Shown here one piece after another: positions 50,060-51,310 of a stretch of 51,310 nucleotides of DNA. Position 1 is the stretch's first letter. Every line of letters starts with the position of its first letter. The DNA lies in NCBI RefSeq assembly GCF_902459695.1, contig NZ_CABPRZ010000035.1, forward strand, positions 1 to 51,310, in the 5' to 3' direction. Made by a program: the position numbers and the translations under genes. The notes beneath the pieces were generated by a model, which saw nothing but the letters and a program-made list of their open reading frames with translations, was not told the origin of the DNA and searched no databases. The stretch is from Pandoraea terrae. GTDB taxonomy: Bacteria; Pseudomonadota; Gammaproteobacteria; Burkholderiales; Burkholderiaceae.

Positions 50060-51112
50060 TCAGATGACCGCTTGCCGCAAACTGTGGCGCTCGCGCACCA
50101 CTTCCTTGATCAACTCCCACACGGTCAACGCGACCGGAGAAAGCGAACGGTTCTTGCGGCGAACGAGCATGATCGTGCGCTCAAAAGCAGGTAACAGCGG
50201 ACGGACGGCCAGCGCCGAGTTCTCGGGCAACGGCAGTGCGAGCGGCGGGAGGATGCTCACACCCAGCCCCTCCTGCACCATCCGGAAGATGGTGCTCACG
50301 TGGCCCAATTCCTGGGTCACCGCGCATTGCACTTTCTGCGTGGCCAGCGCGCGGTCGATGAGCGGACGGCTGCCTGAGCCCTGATCGAGCAGCACCAGAT
50401 TCTCGCCTGACAGTTCCGACCAATGGACGGCGGCTTGCGATGCCAGCGGATGATCGCTGCGGCTCACCAGGCAGAACGGCTCGCTCATCAACGCTTCGCC
50501 ATACAGATCGTCGGCGCCTTGCGGGGCGACGACGATGCCGAAGTCCACATCGCCCGCGCGCACGCTGCCGAGCACCGCGCGTTGTACCTGATCGACAAGC
50601 GCAAGCGAGATTTCCGGGTAGCGCGCCCGACTGGCGAGCAGACACTTGGGCATCAGCGTGGCCGAGACGGTCGGTGCAGCGGCCACGCGCACGCGGCCGC
50701 TGGTCTTGGCTTCCGCACCGTGTGTCTGGAGCAAGGCGATTTCGAGTTCGTCGAGCACGCGGTCGAGGCTGCCCGCGAGCGTGTGTCCCGCGTCGGTCAG
50801 TGCGACTTCGCGCGTCGTACGGTCGACGAGCCGCAGGCCGAGCTGCGTTTCGAGTTCGTTGATGCAGCGGCTGATGGCCGGTTGCGTCAAACCGATTTCG
50901 GCGCCGGCGCGGCTGAAATTCTTGCTGCGCGCGACCACCATGAAGACTTTGAGCTGTCTTAGCGAAACGTTCATGAGGATGGGCCCTGCAGTTACCCTAT
51001 CGCCGCAGCGGGCCGTTGCCGGTCCGGCTGCGGCCGGCGCACCCGGGCCGGTGGTGCCGGTGTCCGGAAGCATATCTCCATTGTCAAGATTTTTTGCGCT
51101 TCGATTGTGCAT
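50060..51112 (-). CDS. LysR-family regulator with possible N-terminal extension
   Basis: The LysR domain begins at MNVSLRQLKVFMVVARSKNF (ATG at 50974) with SRAGAEIGLTQPAISRCINE; the effector domain has YGEALMSEPFCLVSRSDHPL and VQEGLGVSILPPLALP. That start has only a weak ribosome site. An in-frame ATG at 51112 has AGGAGGT at ideal spacing and would add about 46 residues rich in Gly, Ala and Pro. Either start gives a typical LysR; the longer form is reported. It lies about 110 bases after pntB on the same strand; the target is unknown. Confidence 0.85.
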   Translation of the reverse strand: MHNRSAKNLDNGDMLPDTGTTGPGAPAAAGPATARCGDRVTAGPILMNVSLRQLKVFMVVARSKNFSRAGAEIGLTQPAISRCINELETQLGLRLVDRTTREVALTDAGHTLAGSLDRVLDELEIALLQTHGAEAKTSGRVRVAAAPTVSATLMPKCLLASRARYPEISLALVDQVQRAVLGSVRAGDVDFGIVVAPQGADDLYGEALMSEPFCLVSRSDHPLASQAAVHWSELSGENLVLLDQGSGSRPLIDRALATQKVQCAVTQELGHVSTIFRMVQEGLGVSILPPLALPLPENSALAVRPLLPAFERTIMLVRRKNRSLSPVALTVWELIKEVVRERHSLRQAVI

Positions 51113-51224
51113 CGTGACCTCCTCAATCGCAAGCGCCAAAATGCCGCCGGGCCGGCGCGGCCGGCGCGGCCGCCCCACCGCGCCAACCCGGACCTTTGGG
51201 GACCCGAACTGCCGTTCCAATCGA

Positions 51225-51310
51225 TCAAGCCGCCTTCACCATATCCTCGACGACCTTCTTCGCGTCGCCGAACACCATCATGGTTTTGTCGAGATAGAAC
51301 AGTTCGTTGT
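51225..51310 (-). CDS. pntB: NAD(P) transhydrogenase subunit beta, C-terminal end (partial)
   Basis: Only the last 27 codons are in the window, reading LFYLDKTMMVFGDAKKVVED to the stop. The KTMMVFGDAKK stretch is the conserved NADP-binding end of PntB (domain III). PntB with PntA moves hydride between NAD(H) and NADP(H), coupled to proton translocation at the inner membrane. Confidence 0.85.
   Translation of the reverse strand, partial: NELFYLDKTMMVFGDAKKVVEDMVKAA

Overview
High-GC Gram-negative DNA of Burkholderiaceae type. The evidence is a 16-strand porin with an aromatic C-terminus, a DUF4148 secreted peptide, PqiABC, a GH15 glucoamylase-like protein, an AaeAB/NodT-type efflux operon and many LysR regulators. 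A Burkholderia, Paraburkholderia, Caballeronia, Pandoraea or Cupriavidus relative fits; the genus cannot be fixed by eye. No rRNA, tRNA or CRISPR array was seen.

Layout. 1-3220: the 3' end of an acyl-CoA ligase, a TetR regulator, and a three-gene membrane set whose last two members resemble NorE (COX3 family) and NorF (COX4 family). 3314-8292 (minus): an FUSC/DUF1656/HlyD/NodT efflux operon ending in its own marR; both the operon and marR have sigma70 promoters sharing one imperfect palindrome. 8578-9850: small unrecognised genes, a terminator and a decayed IS3-family transposase.

9980-27866 is the most interesting part: a catabolic island that appears to be controlled by one LacI-family regulator (14062-15114). 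Eight copies of the palindrome GCTAACGTTAGC (one with a single end mismatch) lie in front of eight transcription units, several exactly on the -10 or start of a good sigma70 promoter. The units encode cytochrome b561; a small protein + MFS transporter + FAH-family hydrolase; a porin; a D-2-hydroxyacid dehydrogenase + APH-like kinase; a second FAH hydrolase; a cupin + divergent enolase paralogue; an extradiol dioxygenase of the homoprotocatechuate 2,3-dioxygenase type + CMD-family protein + MDR-type oxidoreductase; and an FMN reductase + LysR regulator. The enolase paralogue keeps the metal and phosphate ligands but has E-to-D and H-to-A changes in the active site. With a kinase and a 2-hydroxyacid dehydrogenase in the same regulon, this suggests an enolase-like step on a bulkier phosphorylated 2,3-dihydroxyacid, feeding a catecholic ring-cleavage route. 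That pathway is inference.

The island holds and is bordered by scars: a gcdH/CaiB-type CoA-transferase fusion remnant (15112-15289), IS3 and IS1182/IS5-like fragments (27988-28340), a hipBA module (28514-30338) and an fdnG leader joined to a headless CitE-like lyase (30767-31516).

31709-51310 looks like ordinary chromosome: pqiAABC; a PLP-dependent enzyme; a GH15 protein; a 3-hydroxyacyl-CoA dehydrogenase; a polyamine/opine-type ABC transporter co-transcribed with a DadA-like oxidase, a 2Fe-2S protein, a FAD oxidoreductase and RidA, next to a LysR regulator; an ankyrin-repeat protein; a 450-base intergenic region with four DnaA boxes in two inverted pairs; another LysR; and the 3' end of pntB.
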